A stretch of DNA of 17,145 bases from CBFFRJ01 sp965644225 (lineage in GTDB: Bacteria > Pseudomonadota > Gammaproteobacteria > Enterobacterales > Enterobacteriaceae), in the NCBI RefSeq assembly GCF_965644225.1, contig NZ_CBFFRJ010000112.1:1-17145 (forward strand), in the 5' to 3' direction. Shown here piece after piece: positions 6,087 to 13,489 of this stretch (its first letter is position 1; each line of letters opens with the position of its first letter). The notes beneath the pieces are model-generated. The model did no database searches and was not told the DNA's origin. It saw only the letters and a program-made list of their open reading frames with translations. A program made the translations under genes and the position numbers.

Positions 6087-7034
6087 ATGCAAAACCGGCT
6101 GACGATCAAAGACATTGCCCGTTTGAGTGGCGTGGGGAAATCAACCGTCTCCCGGGTACTCAATAATGAAAGCGGCGTAAGTCAACGCACCCGTGAGCGC
6201 GTGGAAGCGGTGGTCAGTCAGCATGGTTTTTCCCCGTCCCGTTCCGCGCGGGCGATGCGTGGTCAGAGCGACAAAGTGGTCGCGATCATTGTCTCCCGTC
6301 TTGATTCCCTCTCAGAAAACCTCGCCGTCCAGACCTTGCTCCCGGCGTTTTACGCCCAGGGTTACGACCCCATCATGATGGAAAGCCAGTTCTCCCCTGC
6401 CCTGGTGGAAGAACATCTGCATATGTTGAGCCGTCGCAATATTGATGGCGTAGTGCTGTTCGGCTTTACCGGCATCAAGGAAAAACAGCTCGCCGCCTGG
6501 CGCGCCTCGCTGGTCCTGCTGGCGCGCGATGCCAAGGGTTTCGCCTCGGTGTGCTATGACGACGAGGGCGCCATCAACCTGTTGATGCAAAGTCTCTTTG
6601 ACAGAGGTCATCGTCATATCAGCTTTATTGGCGTACCGCACAGCGATGTCACCACCGGTAAGCGCCGCCACGATGCCTATATGGCATTTTGCCAGCAGCA
6701 TCAACTGACGCCCCGCTTCATCCTCCCTGGCCTGGCGATGAAACACGGCTATGACAACGTCGCCAGCGTACTGACAGCGGATACCAGCGCGCTGGTCTGC
6801 GCCACCGACACCCTCGCCCTTGGCGCCAGCAAATACCTGCAAGAACAGCGCAGGGAAAACCTGCAACTCGCCAGCGTTGGTAACACGCCGCTGATGCAGT
6901 TCCTGCATCCGGAAATCATTACCGTCGATCCGGGTTATGCCGACGCGGGCCGCCAGGCCGCCGCACAGCTTATCGATCAGGTGAATGGTCGCGCCGATCC
7001 GCGTCAGATAGTGATCCCCGCCAGACTGATTTGA
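6087..7034 (+). CDS. treR: Trehalose operon repressor TreR
   Basis: A 315-residue LacI/GalR-family repressor. The N-terminal helix-turn-helix TIKDIARLSGVGKSTVSRVL (residues 6-25) and the hinge helix SPSRSARAMRG bind DNA; the remainder is a periplasmic-binding-protein-like effector domain. In E. coli the inducer is trehalose-6-phosphate, with free trehalose as a competing anti-inducer. The start is the ATG at 6087 (MQNRLTIKD), matching the E. coli protein. The longer frame from 6012 would overlap the mgtA/treR promoter region and lacks a suitable site. It sits just upstream of treB, whose promoter region contains a perfect 12-bp operator, so it acts locally. There is no frame disruption. Confidence 0.96.
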   Translation: MQNRLTIKDIARLSGVGKSTVSRVLNNESGVSQRTRERVEAVVSQHGFSPSRSARAMRGQSDKVVAIIVSRLDSLSENLAVQTLLPAFYAQGYDPIMMESQFSPALVEEHLHMLSRRNIDGVVLFGFTGIKEKQLAAWRASLVLLARDAKGFASVCYDDEGAINLLMQSLFDRGHRHISFIGVPHSDVTTGKRRHDAYMAFCQQHQLTPRFILPGLAMKHGYDNVASVLTADTSALVCATDTLALGASKYLQEQRRENLQLASVGNTPLMQFLHPEIITVDPGYADAGRQAAAQLIDQVNGRADPRQIVIPARLI

Positions 7035-7052
7035 TCCTTCGCCGTTGGGTTT

Positions 7053-7074
7053 ATTTGTGATCTTCGCTTGGTTT
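7053..7074 (+). promoter_or_regulatory. CRP-like half site upstream of treB
   Basis: One arm TGTGATCT (7056-7063) is perfect, but the opposite arm is poor. The centre at 7063.5 is about 60 bp before the predicted treB start, close to the -61.5 used at class I CRP promoters. Catabolite control of treBC is known in E. coli. The site is weak by sequence. Confidence 0.4.
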
Positions 7075-7075
7075 C

Positions 7076-7087
7076 GGGAACGTTCCC
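7076..7087. promoter_or_regulatory. TreR operator
   Basis: GGGAACGTTCCC is a perfect 12-bp palindrome between treR and treB. It has the centre-symmetric shape of LacI/GalR-family operators and matches the TreR operator sequence as I recall it. It lies directly upstream of the proposed -35 element (TTTTCA, 7089-7094; TATGCT, 7112-7117; 17-bp spacing). Confidence 0.85.
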
Positions 7088-7088
7088 A

Positions 7089-7117
7089 TTTTCAGTTATC
7101 CCGCCAGTGGCTATGCT
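7089..7117 (+). promoter_or_regulatory. Candidate treBC promoter
   Basis: TTTTCA (7089-7094) and TATGCT (7112-7117) are spaced 17 bp. The predicted start is near 7124, about 43 nt before treB. The weak -35 is consistent with a promoter helped by CRP and repressed from the adjacent TreR operator. Confidence 0.5.
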
Positions 7118-7166
7118 TGCGCACATTCCTCAGCAGTCATTATTTTCTCTGAAGTGGGACATCACG

Positions 7167-8585
7167 ATGAGCAAAGTCAGACAAGAAGATATTGCCAGGC
7201 TTATTGAGCTGGTCGGCGGGCGCGAGAACATCGCCACCGTGAGTCATTGCATCACCCGGTTACGCTTCGTCCTGAATTCACCGGCCAAAGCCGACCCGAA
7301 AACCATCGATACGCTGCCGATGGTCAAAGGCTGCTTTACCAACGCCGGGCAGTTTCAGGTGGTGATCGGCACCGATGTAGGCGACTGGTACCAGGCGCTG
7401 ATCGCCGCGACCGGACAGGCCTCTGCCGATAAAGAGCAGGCAAAGCGTGCGGCGCGGCAAAATATGAAATGGCACGAGCAGTTGATCTCCCACTTCGCGG
7501 AGATCTTCTTCCCGCTGCTGCCGGCATTGATCAGCGGCGGCCTGATCCTCGGTTTTCGCAACGTGATCGGCGACCTGCCAATGAGCAATGGCCAGACGCT
7601 GGCGCAAATGTATCCCGGCCTGAAAAGCGTATATGACTTTCTGTGGCTGATTGGCGAAGCGATCTTCTTCTATCTGCCGGTGGGGATTTGCTGGTCAGCG
7701 GTGCGCAAAATGGGCGGTACGCCGATCCTTGGCATCGTACTGGGGGTGACCCTCGTCTCTCCGCAGTTAATGAACGCGTATCTGCTCGGACAACAGGTGC
7801 CGGAAGTATGGAATTTTGGCCTGTTCAGCATCGCCAAAGTGGGCTATCAGGCACAGGTGATCCCTGCCCTGCTGGCGGGTCTGGCGCTGGGGATGATTGA
7901 AACGCGTCTCAAACGGCTGGTGCCGGATTACCTCTATCTGGTCGTTGTACCGGTCTGTTCACTGCTGCTGGCGGTGTTCCTCGCCCACGCGTTTATCGGC
8001 CCGTTTGGCCGCATGGTGGGTGATGGTGTGGCTTTCGCCGTGCGTCACCTGATGACCGGTAGCTTTGCTCCGATTGGCGCGGCGCTGTTTGGCTTCCTCT
8101 ATGCGCCGCTGGTTATCACGGGCGTACATCAGACGACGCTGGCTATCGATATGCAGATGATTCAGAGCATGGGCGGCACGCCGGTATGGCCGCTGATTGC
8201 GCTGTCGAATATTGCTCAGGCGTCAGCGGTAACGGGGATTATTATCTCCAGCCGGAAACACAATGAGCGGGAAATCTCGGTGCCGGCGGCAATCTCCGCC
8301 TACCTAGGCGTGACGGAACCGGCGATGTACGGCATTAACCTGAAATACCGCTTCCCGATGCTCTGCGCCATGATTGGCTCTGGTCTCGCCGGATTGCTGT
8401 GCGGCCTGAACGGCGTGATGGCCAACGGTATTGGCGTCGGCGGCCTGCCTGGCATCCTCTCCATCCAGCCCACTTACTGGCAGGTGTTCTCGCTGGCCAT
8501 GGCGGTGGCGATTATTGTGCCGATGGCGCTGACCTCCGTGGTTTACCAGCGTAAGTACCGTCAGGGTACGCTGCAAATTGTGTAA
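7167..8585 (+). CDS. treB: PTS trehalose-specific EIIBC component TreB
   Basis: A 472-residue inner-membrane PTS permease that takes up trehalose and phosphorylates it to trehalose-6-phosphate. The EIIB domain is N-terminal (about residues 1-85) with phosphocysteine C28 in SHCITRLRF. A linker follows, then an EIIC domain (from about 105) with many hydrophobic segments and the sugar-binding-region motif GVTEPAMYGINLKYRFP. There is no EIIA domain; in E. coli the soluble glucose EIIA (Crr) supplies the phosphate. The start is the ATG at 7167, preceded by GAAGTGGGA; the upstream open frame from 7068 runs through the operator and promoter and is rejected. Co-transcribed with treC. Confidence 0.96.
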   Translation: MSKVRQEDIARLIELVGGRENIATVSHCITRLRFVLNSPAKADPKTIDTLPMVKGCFTNAGQFQVVIGTDVGDWYQALIAATGQASADKEQAKRAARQNMKWHEQLISHFAEIFFPLLPALISGGLILGFRNVIGDLPMSNGQTLAQMYPGLKSVYDFLWLIGEAIFFYLPVGICWSAVRKMGGTPILGIVLGVTLVSPQLMNAYLLGQQVPEVWNFGLFSIAKVGYQAQVIPALLAGLALGMIETRLKRLVPDYLYLVVVPVCSLLLAVFLAHAFIGPFGRMVGDGVAFAVRHLMTGSFAPIGAALFGFLYAPLVITGVHQTTLAIDMQMIQSMGGTPVWPLIALSNIAQASAVTGIIISSRKHNEREISVPAAISAYLGVTEPAMYGINLKYRFPMLCAMIGSGLAGLLCGLNGVMANGIGVGGLPGILSIQPTYWQVFSLAMAVAIIVPMALTSVVYQRKYRQGTLQIV

Positions 8586-8592
8586 CTCTTTT

Positions 8593-8610
8593 GGGGCGCG
8601 CTTGCGCCCC
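8593..8610 (+). repeat. treB-treC intercistronic hairpin
   Basis: GGGGCGC (8593-8599) pairs perfectly with GCGCCCC (8604-8610) around GCTT, followed by the mixed sequence TTCGCTTT. It lies in the 48-nt gap between treB and treC. It could reduce read-through or protect the treB part of the message. Confidence 0.65.
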
Positions 8611-8633
8611 TTCGCTTTGACCAGGAAATTGCG

Positions 8634-10295
8634 ATGAAAACCCTTCCTCAATGGTGGCAAAACGGTGTCATCTACCAGATCTACCCCAAAAGTTTCCAGG
8701 ATACGACCGGCAGCGGCACCGGAGATTTACGCGGCGTCATTCAACGTCTCGATTATCTGAAAACCCTGGGCGTTGACGCGCTCTGGCTGACGCCCTTCTA
8801 TATCTCCCCGCAGGTCGATAACGGCTATGACGTTGCCGATTACACCGCCATCGATCCGGCCTACGGCACGCTGGCCGACTTTGACGAACTGGTGGCCCAG
8901 GCGAAAGCCCGCGGCCTGCGTCTGATACTCGACATGGTGTTTAACCACACCTCGACGGCGCACCCCTGGTTTCGTGAAGCCCGACACCCGGCAAGCCCTT
9001 ACCGCCAGTACTATATCTGGCGTGAAGGTCGCGCGGGCGGGCTGCCTAACAACTGGCAGTCCAAATTCGGCGGCGATGCCTGGCAGTGGGATGCCGCTGG
9101 CGAAGCGTACTATTTGCATCTGTTTGCCGCAGAACAGGCGGATCTGAACTGGGAAAATCCGCAGGTTCGCGACGAGCTGAAGAACGTCTGCGCATTCTGG
9201 GCCGATCGCGGCGTCGATGGCCTGCGCCTCGACGTGGTGAACCTGATTTCCAAAAACCAGGCATTCCCGGATGACCCGGATGGGGATGGTCGCCGTTTTT
9301 ATACCGATGGCCCGAGAGTACATGAGTTCCTGCAGGAGATGAGCCGGGATGTCTTTACGCCGCGCAACCTGATGACCGTCGGCGAAATGTCCTCCACCGC
9401 CTTAGCGCATTGCCAGCAGTATGCCAGCCTCGACGGGCGTGAACTGTCAATGACCTTTAACTTCCATCACCTGAAAGTGGATTACCCCGGCGGCGAGAAA
9501 TGGACGCTGGCCGCGCCGGATTATGTGGCGCTCAAAGCGCTGTTTAATCACTGGCAACAGGGGATGCACAACGTCGCCTGGAATGCGCTGTTCTGGTGTA
9601 ACCACGACCAGCCGCGCATCGTGTCGCGTTTTGGCGATGAGGGCGCGCTGCGCGTTCCTGCCGCGAAGATGCTGGCGATGGTGCTGCACGGAATGCAGGG
9701 CACGCCTTATATCTATCAGGGCGAAGAACTTGGCATGACCAACCCGCACTTTACGCAGATAACCGATTACCGTGACGTAGAGAGCCACAACATGTTTGCC
9801 ACCCTGCGGGCCAGCGGACGTGATGCCGACGAGCTGCTCGCCATTCTCGCCAGTAAATCCCGTGACAACAGCCGCACGCCGATGCAGTGGTCCACCGAGG
9901 AGCATGGCGGATTCACCACCGGCACGCCGTGGATTTCGCTTTGCGATAACGCACAGGAGATCAACGCCGGGGCGGCGCTTAACGATCCTGATTCGGTGTT
10001 TTATGCTTACCAGCGCCTGATCGCGTTGCGTAAAACCCAGCCCGTTCTCAGCAAGGGTGACTACGAAGACCTGTTACCGGCACATCCATATCTGTGGTGC
10101 TACCGTCGCCGGCATAACGGCCAGACCCTGGTCGTCGCTGCCAACCTCAGCCGTGAGTATCAGCAGTGGCAACCGACTATTCAGGCTGGCAACTGGCAGA
10201 TGCTGATGAGCAACTACGAGGAGGTGTCGCCTGCGCCGGGTAATATGACCCTACGCCCGTTTGAAGCGGTATGGTGGCTTGCGAGCGACGTATAA
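8634..10295 (+). CDS. treC: Trehalose-6-phosphate hydrolase (alpha,alpha-phosphotrehalase)
   Basis: A 553-residue cytosolic GH13 enzyme that splits trehalose-6-phosphate into glucose and glucose-6-phosphate. The (beta/alpha)8 barrel carries the four GH13 regions: DMVFNH (100-105), DGLRLDVVNL with nucleophile D200, VGEMSS with acid/base E251, and WCNHDQPR with D325. A beta-rich C-terminal domain follows. Length is close to the E. coli enzyme (551). The start is the ATG at 8634 (MKTLPQWWQN) after CCAGGAAATTGCG. It completes the pathway opened by TreB: its substrate is the transported product and also the TreR inducer, so hydrolysis lowers the signal. Confidence 0.97.
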   Translation: MKTLPQWWQNGVIYQIYPKSFQDTTGSGTGDLRGVIQRLDYLKTLGVDALWLTPFYISPQVDNGYDVADYTAIDPAYGTLADFDELVAQAKARGLRLILDMVFNHTSTAHPWFREARHPASPYRQYYIWREGRAGGLPNNWQSKFGGDAWQWDAAGEAYYLHLFAAEQADLNWENPQVRDELKNVCAFWADRGVDGLRLDVVNLISKNQAFPDDPDGDGRRFYTDGPRVHEFLQEMSRDVFTPRNLMTVGEMSSTALAHCQQYASLDGRELSMTFNFHHLKVDYPGGEKWTLAAPDYVALKALFNHWQQGMHNVAWNALFWCNHDQPRIVSRFGDEGALRVPAAKMLAMVLHGMQGTPYIYQGEELGMTNPHFTQITDYRDVESHNMFATLRASGRDADELLAILASKSRDNSRTPMQWSTEEHGGFTTGTPWISLCDNAQEINAGAALNDPDSVFYAYQRLIALRKTQPVLSKGDYEDLLPAHPYLWCYRRRHNGQTLVVAANLSREYQQWQPTIQAGNWQMLMSNYEEVSPAPGNMTLRPFEAVWWLASDV

Positions 10296-10305
10296 CCCAG
10301 GATTA

Positions 10306-10329
10306 CCCGGTCGGCCCAGCGCCGCCGGG
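10306..10329. repeat. REP-like imperfect palindrome after treC
   Basis: CCCGG (10306-10310) pairs with CCGGG (10325-10329), and GGC with GCC inside it, with small bulges. The GC-rich imperfect stem without a T-run 10 nt after the treC stop is typical of REP-type 3'-end elements. The assignment to REP is by appearance only. Confidence 0.5.
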
Positions 10330-10434
10330 CAATGTCCATTACCACACTGTTTTTGTTGAATAAAAAATCAGATTTTTCACCCATTATTTACAATCCCCTG
10401 TAACGCCCGTCCTTTGTACTCTCCCTTTTTTACT

Positions 10435-10448
10435 TTGTTCTGAATCAA
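10435..10448. promoter_or_regulatory. Upstream FNR box of nrdDG
   Basis: TTGTT-CTGA-ATCAA differs from the FNR consensus TTGAT-N4-ATCAA at one position. Its centre, 10441.5, is 31 bp upstream of the second FNR box. If transcription starts at 10506 it lies at -64.5, where E. coli nrdDG also has a site as I recall. Confidence 0.75.
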
Positions 10449-10465
10449 AAAAATCGCAAACTTGT

Positions 10466-10479
10466 TTGATGCAAATCAC
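10466..10479. promoter_or_regulatory. Promoter-proximal FNR box of nrdDG
   Basis: TTGAT-GCAA-ATCAC matches the FNR consensus at nine of ten positions. The centre at 10472.5 is 33.5 bp upstream of a start at 10506, so FNR bound here would overlap the -35 region. This explains anaerobic induction of an oxygen-sensitive reductase. Its right arm overlaps the first NrdR box. Confidence 0.8.
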
Positions 10480-10522
10480 TATATATAGAACTTAGAATGC
10501 ACGCCGACCCAACATATTGTAT
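10476..10522. promoter_or_regulatory. Two NrdR boxes overlapping the nrdDG promoter
   Basis: Box 1 (10476-10491) contains CACTATATATAG, a perfect left part of the NrdR consensus ACACWATATATWGTGT. Box 2 (10507-10522) is ACCCAACATATTGTAT and fits about 13 of 16 positions. The boxes start exactly 31 bp apart, about three helical turns, the arrangement cooperative NrdR binding needs. They flank the -10 hexamer, so NrdR loaded with dATP/ATP would repress nrdDG. Confidence 0.78.
10493..10498 (+). promoter_or_regulatory. -10 element of the nrdDG promoter
   Basis: TAGAAT is a good -10 hexamer placed between the two NrdR boxes. A start about 8 nt downstream (near 10506) agrees with FNR box positions of -33.5 and -64.5. 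There is no good -35, as expected for an FNR-dependent promoter. The leader to nrdD would be about 175 nt. Confidence 0.65.
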
Positions 10523-10571
10523 TTATCGTCTACTATTCCATCAAGGCAATAACCTTGCAGTTTGCCGGAAT

Positions 10572-10580
10572 TGTGGATAA
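10572..10580 (-). promoter_or_regulatory. DnaA box 1 in the nrdD leader
   Basis: TGTGGATAA is the exact reverse complement of the strong DnaA 9-mer TTATCCACA. It lies about 65 nt downstream of the predicted nrdDG start and 102 nt before the nrdD ATG. Confidence 0.6.
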
Positions 10581-10648
10581 CAAGGGTCGGGATTCGGGGA
10601 ACTCACTGTCGCGGCAACAAATAGCGCTTGTGAATACTTCCTCACCTC

Positions 10649-10657
10649 TGTGGATAA
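10649..10657 (-). promoter_or_regulatory. DnaA box 2 in the nrdD leader
   Basis: A second exact TGTGGATAA in the same orientation, 77 bp after the first and 25 bp before the nrdD ATG. DnaA controls the aerobic reductase operon nrdAB in E. coli; a role here is inference. Confidence 0.6.
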
Positions 10658-10681
10658 CCTGTTTTTAATAATGGAGTGATC

Positions 10682-12817
10682 ATGACACCGCATGTGATGA
10701 AACGAGATGGCAAGAAAGTGCCGTTTAAGTCAGAGCTCATTCAAGAAGCCATTTTGCGTGCAGCTAAAGCAGCGGGAGTCGATGACGCAGACTATTGCGC
10801 CACCGTCGCAGAAGTTGTCAGTCAGCAGATGCATAACCGTTCTCAGGTTGATATTGGCGAGATCCAGACCGCGGTCGAAAACCAGCTGATGTCTGGCCCA
10901 CATAAACAGCTGGCCCGTGCCTATATCGAATACCGTCACGACCGCGATATCGCGCGTGAAAAACGGGGTCGTCTGAACCAGGAAATTCGCGGCCTGGTTG
11001 AGCAGACCAACTCAGCCCTGCTGAATGAAAATGCCAACAAAGACAGTAAAGTTATTCCGACCCAGCGCGACCTGCTGGCCGGTATTGTGGCGAAACACTA
11101 CGCCCGTCAGCATCTGCTGCCGCGCGATGTTGTGCTGGCGCACGAGCGGGGTGATATTCATTACCACGATCTCGATTACTCTCCGTTCTTCCCGATGTTC
11201 AACTGCATGCTGATCGACCTGAAGGGCATGCTGACCCAGGGCTTTAAAATGGGTAACGCGGAGATCGAGCCGCCGAAATCCATCTCTACCGCCACTGCGG
11301 TGACCGCGCAGATCATTGCTCAGGTCGCCAGCCATATTTATGGCGGCACGACCATCAACCGTATCGATGAAGTGCTCGCACCTTTTGTCACCGAGAGCTT
11401 CGAAAAGCACCGCAGGATCGCCACTGAATGGCAGATCCCCGATGCCGATGGTTATGCCCATAGCCGCACCGAGAAAGAGTGTTACGACGCCTTCCAGTCG
11501 CTGGAATATGAAGTCAACACGCTGCACACCGCTAACGGTCAGACGCCGTTCGTGACCTTTGGCTTTGGTCTGGGCACCAGCTGGGAATCACGCCTGATTC
11601 AGCAGTCCATTCTGCGTAACCGCATTGCCGGCCTTGGCAAAAACCGTAAAACCGCCGTGTTCCCGAAACTGGTGTTTGCTATCCGTGACGGCCTGAACCA
11701 CAAGTTTGATGACCCGAACTACGATATCAAGCAGCTGGCGCTGGAATGTGCCAGTAAGCGTATGTACCCGGACATCCTCAACTACGATCAGGTGGTTAAA
11801 GTCACTGGCTCCTTTAAAACCCCGATGGGCTGCCGCAGCTTCCTCGGCGTCTACGAAGAGAACGGCGAGCAAATTCATGACGGGCGTAACAACCTGGGCG
11901 TGATCAGCCTCAACCTGCCGCGTATCGCGCTGGAGGCCAAAGGTAACGAAGAGGCGTTCTGGAAACTGCTGGACAGCCGTCTGCAACTGGCGCGCAAGGC
12001 GCTGATGACCCGTATTGCTCGCCTGGAAGGGGTAAAAGCGCGCGTGGCGCCGATCCTCTATATGGAAGGAGCCTGCGGCGTGCGTCTGAAAGCCGACGAC
12101 GACGTTTCTGAAATCTTCAAAAATGGCCGCGCGTCGATTTCGCTGGGCTATATCGGCATTCACGAGACCATTAATGCCCTGTTTGGCAAAGAGCATATGT
12201 TCGACAACGAAATGCTGCGCGCCAAAGGCGTCGCTATTGTTGAACGCCTGCGCCAGGCCGTGGATTTGTGGAAAGAAGAGACCGGCTACGGCTTTAGCCT
12301 TTACAGCACGCCGAGTGAAAACCTGTGCGACCGTTTCTGCCGCCTGGATACCGCTGAATTTGGCGTGGTGGATGGCGTGACCGACAAAGGTTACTACACC
12401 AACAGCTTCCACCTCGACGTTGAGAAAAAGGTTAACCCGTACGACAAGATTGATTTCGAAGCGCCGTACCCGCCATTAGCCAGCGGCGGTTTTATTTGCT
12501 ATGGCGAATACCCGAACATTCAGCACAACCTGCGGGCGCTGGAAGATGTCTGGGATTACAGCTATCAGCATGTACCTTACTACGGTACCAACACGCCTAT
12601 CGACGAGTGCTACGAGTGCGGCTTTACCGGTGAATTCGAGTGTACCAGCAAGGGCTTTACCTGCCCGAAATGCGGCAACCATGATGCTGCCCGCGTGTCG
12701 GTCACCCGCCGGGTATGCGGCTATTTAGGCAGCCCGGATGCGCGTCCGTTTAACGCCGGTAAACAGGAAGAAGTGAAGCGCCGGGTGAAACATTTAGGCA
12801 ACGGGCAAATCGGCTGA
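10682..12817 (+). CDS. nrdD: Anaerobic ribonucleoside-triphosphate reductase
   Basis: The 711-residue class III ribonucleotide reductase, which converts NTPs to dNTPs without oxygen using formate as reductant. An N-terminal ATP-cone (about residues 3-95) senses dATP/ATP. The barrel follows. Near the C-terminus a zinc site is formed by two CxxC pairs (CYEC and CPKC), and the glycyl radical residue is G680 in RRVCGYLG. The start is the ATG at 10682 (MTPHVMKRDG) with GGAG 6-8 nt upstream; a GTG two codons earlier is in frame but less suitably placed. It is one residue shorter than the E. coli protein as I remember it. NrdG, encoded next, installs the radical. Control is by FNR and NrdR boxes upstream. 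Confidence 0.98.
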   Translation: MTPHVMKRDGKKVPFKSELIQEAILRAAKAAGVDDADYCATVAEVVSQQMHNRSQVDIGEIQTAVENQLMSGPHKQLARAYIEYRHDRDIAREKRGRLNQEIRGLVEQTNSALLNENANKDSKVIPTQRDLLAGIVAKHYARQHLLPRDVVLAHERGDIHYHDLDYSPFFPMFNCMLIDLKGMLTQGFKMGNAEIEPPKSISTATAVTAQIIAQVASHIYGGTTINRIDEVLAPFVTESFEKHRRIATEWQIPDADGYAHSRTEKECYDAFQSLEYEVNTLHTANGQTPFVTFGFGLGTSWESRLIQQSILRNRIAGLGKNRKTAVFPKLVFAIRDGLNHKFDDPNYDIKQLALECASKRMYPDILNYDQVVKVTGSFKTPMGCRSFLGVYEENGEQIHDGRNNLGVISLNLPRIALEAKGNEEAFWKLLDSRLQLARKALMTRIARLEGVKARVAPILYMEGACGVRLKADDDVSEIFKNGRASISLGYIGIHETINALFGKEHMFDNEMLRAKGVAIVERLRQAVDLWKEETGYGFSLYSTPSENLCDRFCRLDTAEFGVVDGVTDKGYYTNSFHLDVEKKVNPYDKIDFEAPYPPLASGGFICYGEYPNIQHNLRALEDVWDYSYQHVPYYGTNTPIDECYECGFTGEFECTSKGFTCPKCGNHDAARVSVTRRVCGYLGSPDARPFNAGKQEEVKRRVKHLGNGQIG

Positions 12818-12832
12818 GTGCCTGTTTGTTCC

Positions 12833-12944
12833 CCTCACCCTAACCCTCTCCCTCAAGGGAGAGGGGACAGACCGGTTTTCTCCCGGTGGCGAGAGGAGTG
12901 TCCGGTTTTCTCCCTCTCCCTTGAGGGAGAGGGCCGGGGTGAGG
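12833..12944. repeat. Large inverted-repeat element between nrdD and nrdG
   Basis: Arms of 33 bp (12833-12865 and 12912-12944) are inverted copies that differ at three adjacent positions. Each arm holds its own palindrome (CCCTCTCCCT / AGGGAGAGGG). The 46-bp centre contains direct copies of CCGGTTTTCTCCC (12872-12884 and 12902-12914). The outer ends read CCTCACCC and GGGTGAGG. This resembles the C/T-rich dispersed palindromic elements common in Enterobacter and relatives, possibly a MITE-like unit. It carries no credible gene. In the nrdDG transcript it would form a very stable structure. Confidence 0.85.
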
Positions 12945-12978
12945 GCATCAGCACGCACACAACTTCGGACTATCTTCT

Positions 12979-13443
12979 ATGCATTACCACCAGTACTACC
13001 CTGTCGATATTGTGAATGGCACCGGCACGCGCTGCACCCTCTTCGTCTCCGGGTGCGTCCACGAATGCCCTGGCTGCTATAACAAAAGCACCTGGCGGCT
13101 AAATTCCGGCAAGCCGTTCACTCAGGCGATGGCGGACCAGATAATCGCTGACCTCAACGACACTCGGGTAAAACGCCAGGGGCTGTCGCTGTCGGGCGGC
13201 GATCCGCTGCATCCGCAAAATGTGCCGGAGATCCTGGCGCTGGTACAACGTGTGCGGGCGGAGTGTCCGGGCAAAGATATCTGGATCTGGACGGGCTATA
13301 AGCTGGATGAACTTAACGACGCGCAAATGGCGATTGTCGACTTAATCAACGTCTTGATCGACGGGAAGTTTGTGCAGGATTTAAAAGATCCGGCACTGAT
13401 CTGGCGGGGAAGCAGTAATCAGGTGGTACATCACCTGCGCTGA
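12979..13443 (+). CDS. nrdG: Anaerobic ribonucleotide reductase activating enzyme NrdG
   Basis: The 154-residue radical SAM activase of NrdD. It binds a [4Fe-4S] cluster through C26, C30 and C33 (CVHECPGC), cleaves S-adenosylmethionine, and abstracts hydrogen from the NrdD glycine to make the glycyl radical. SGGDP, a SAM-binding element, is at about residues 72-76. Length equals the E. coli protein. It starts at the ATG at 12979 (MHYHQYYPVD). No good Shine-Dalgarno sequence is visible within 15 nt; GGACTATCTTCT precedes the start. Translation may therefore be weak, which suits the small amount of activase needed. It is separated from nrdD by 161 nt containing a large inverted repeat. Confidence 0.97.
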   Translation: MHYHQYYPVDIVNGTGTRCTLFVSGCVHECPGCYNKSTWRLNSGKPFTQAMADQIIADLNDTRVKRQGLSLSGGDPLHPQNVPEILALVQRVRAECPGKDIWIWTGYKLDELNDAQMAIVDLINVLIDGKFVQDLKDPALIWRGSSNQVVHHLR

Positions 13444-13449
13444 TTTTTA

Positions 13450-13480
13450 TTGCCGGGCAGCGATGTGCTGTACCCGGCAA
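13450..13480. terminator. Hairpin between the convergent nrdG and nitroreductase genes
   Basis: TTGCCGGG (13450-13457) pairs with CCCGGCAA (13473-13480), extended by CAGC/GCTG inside. It lies 7 nt after the nrdG stop and 9 nt after the end of the convergent gene. No U-tract follows on either strand, so it is a REP-like or Rho-assisted 3' structure rather than a classical terminator. Confidence 0.55.
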
Positions 13481-13489
13481 CATCTTCAA

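Noticed and set aside
5840..6163. 107-codon minus-strand open frame across the mgtA leader and promoter
   Set aside because: It covers the PhoP box, the -10, mgtL in another frame and the start of treR, has no family-like sequence and no ribosome binding site. The real product here is MgtL.
7068..7166. Longer N-terminus for TreB
   Set aside because: The extension would translate through the TreR operator and promoter and has no counterpart in the family. The ATG at 7167 matches the known start.
12833..12944. CRISPR-like repeat spacing
   Set aside because: There are only two arms and they are inverted rather than direct, with no regular spacers and no cas genes.
12818..13015. 65-codon plus-strand frame between nrdD and nrdG
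   Set aside because: It is composed almost entirely of the inverted-repeat element and overlaps the start of nrdG; the Pro/Arg/Glu-rich repeats come from the palindrome.
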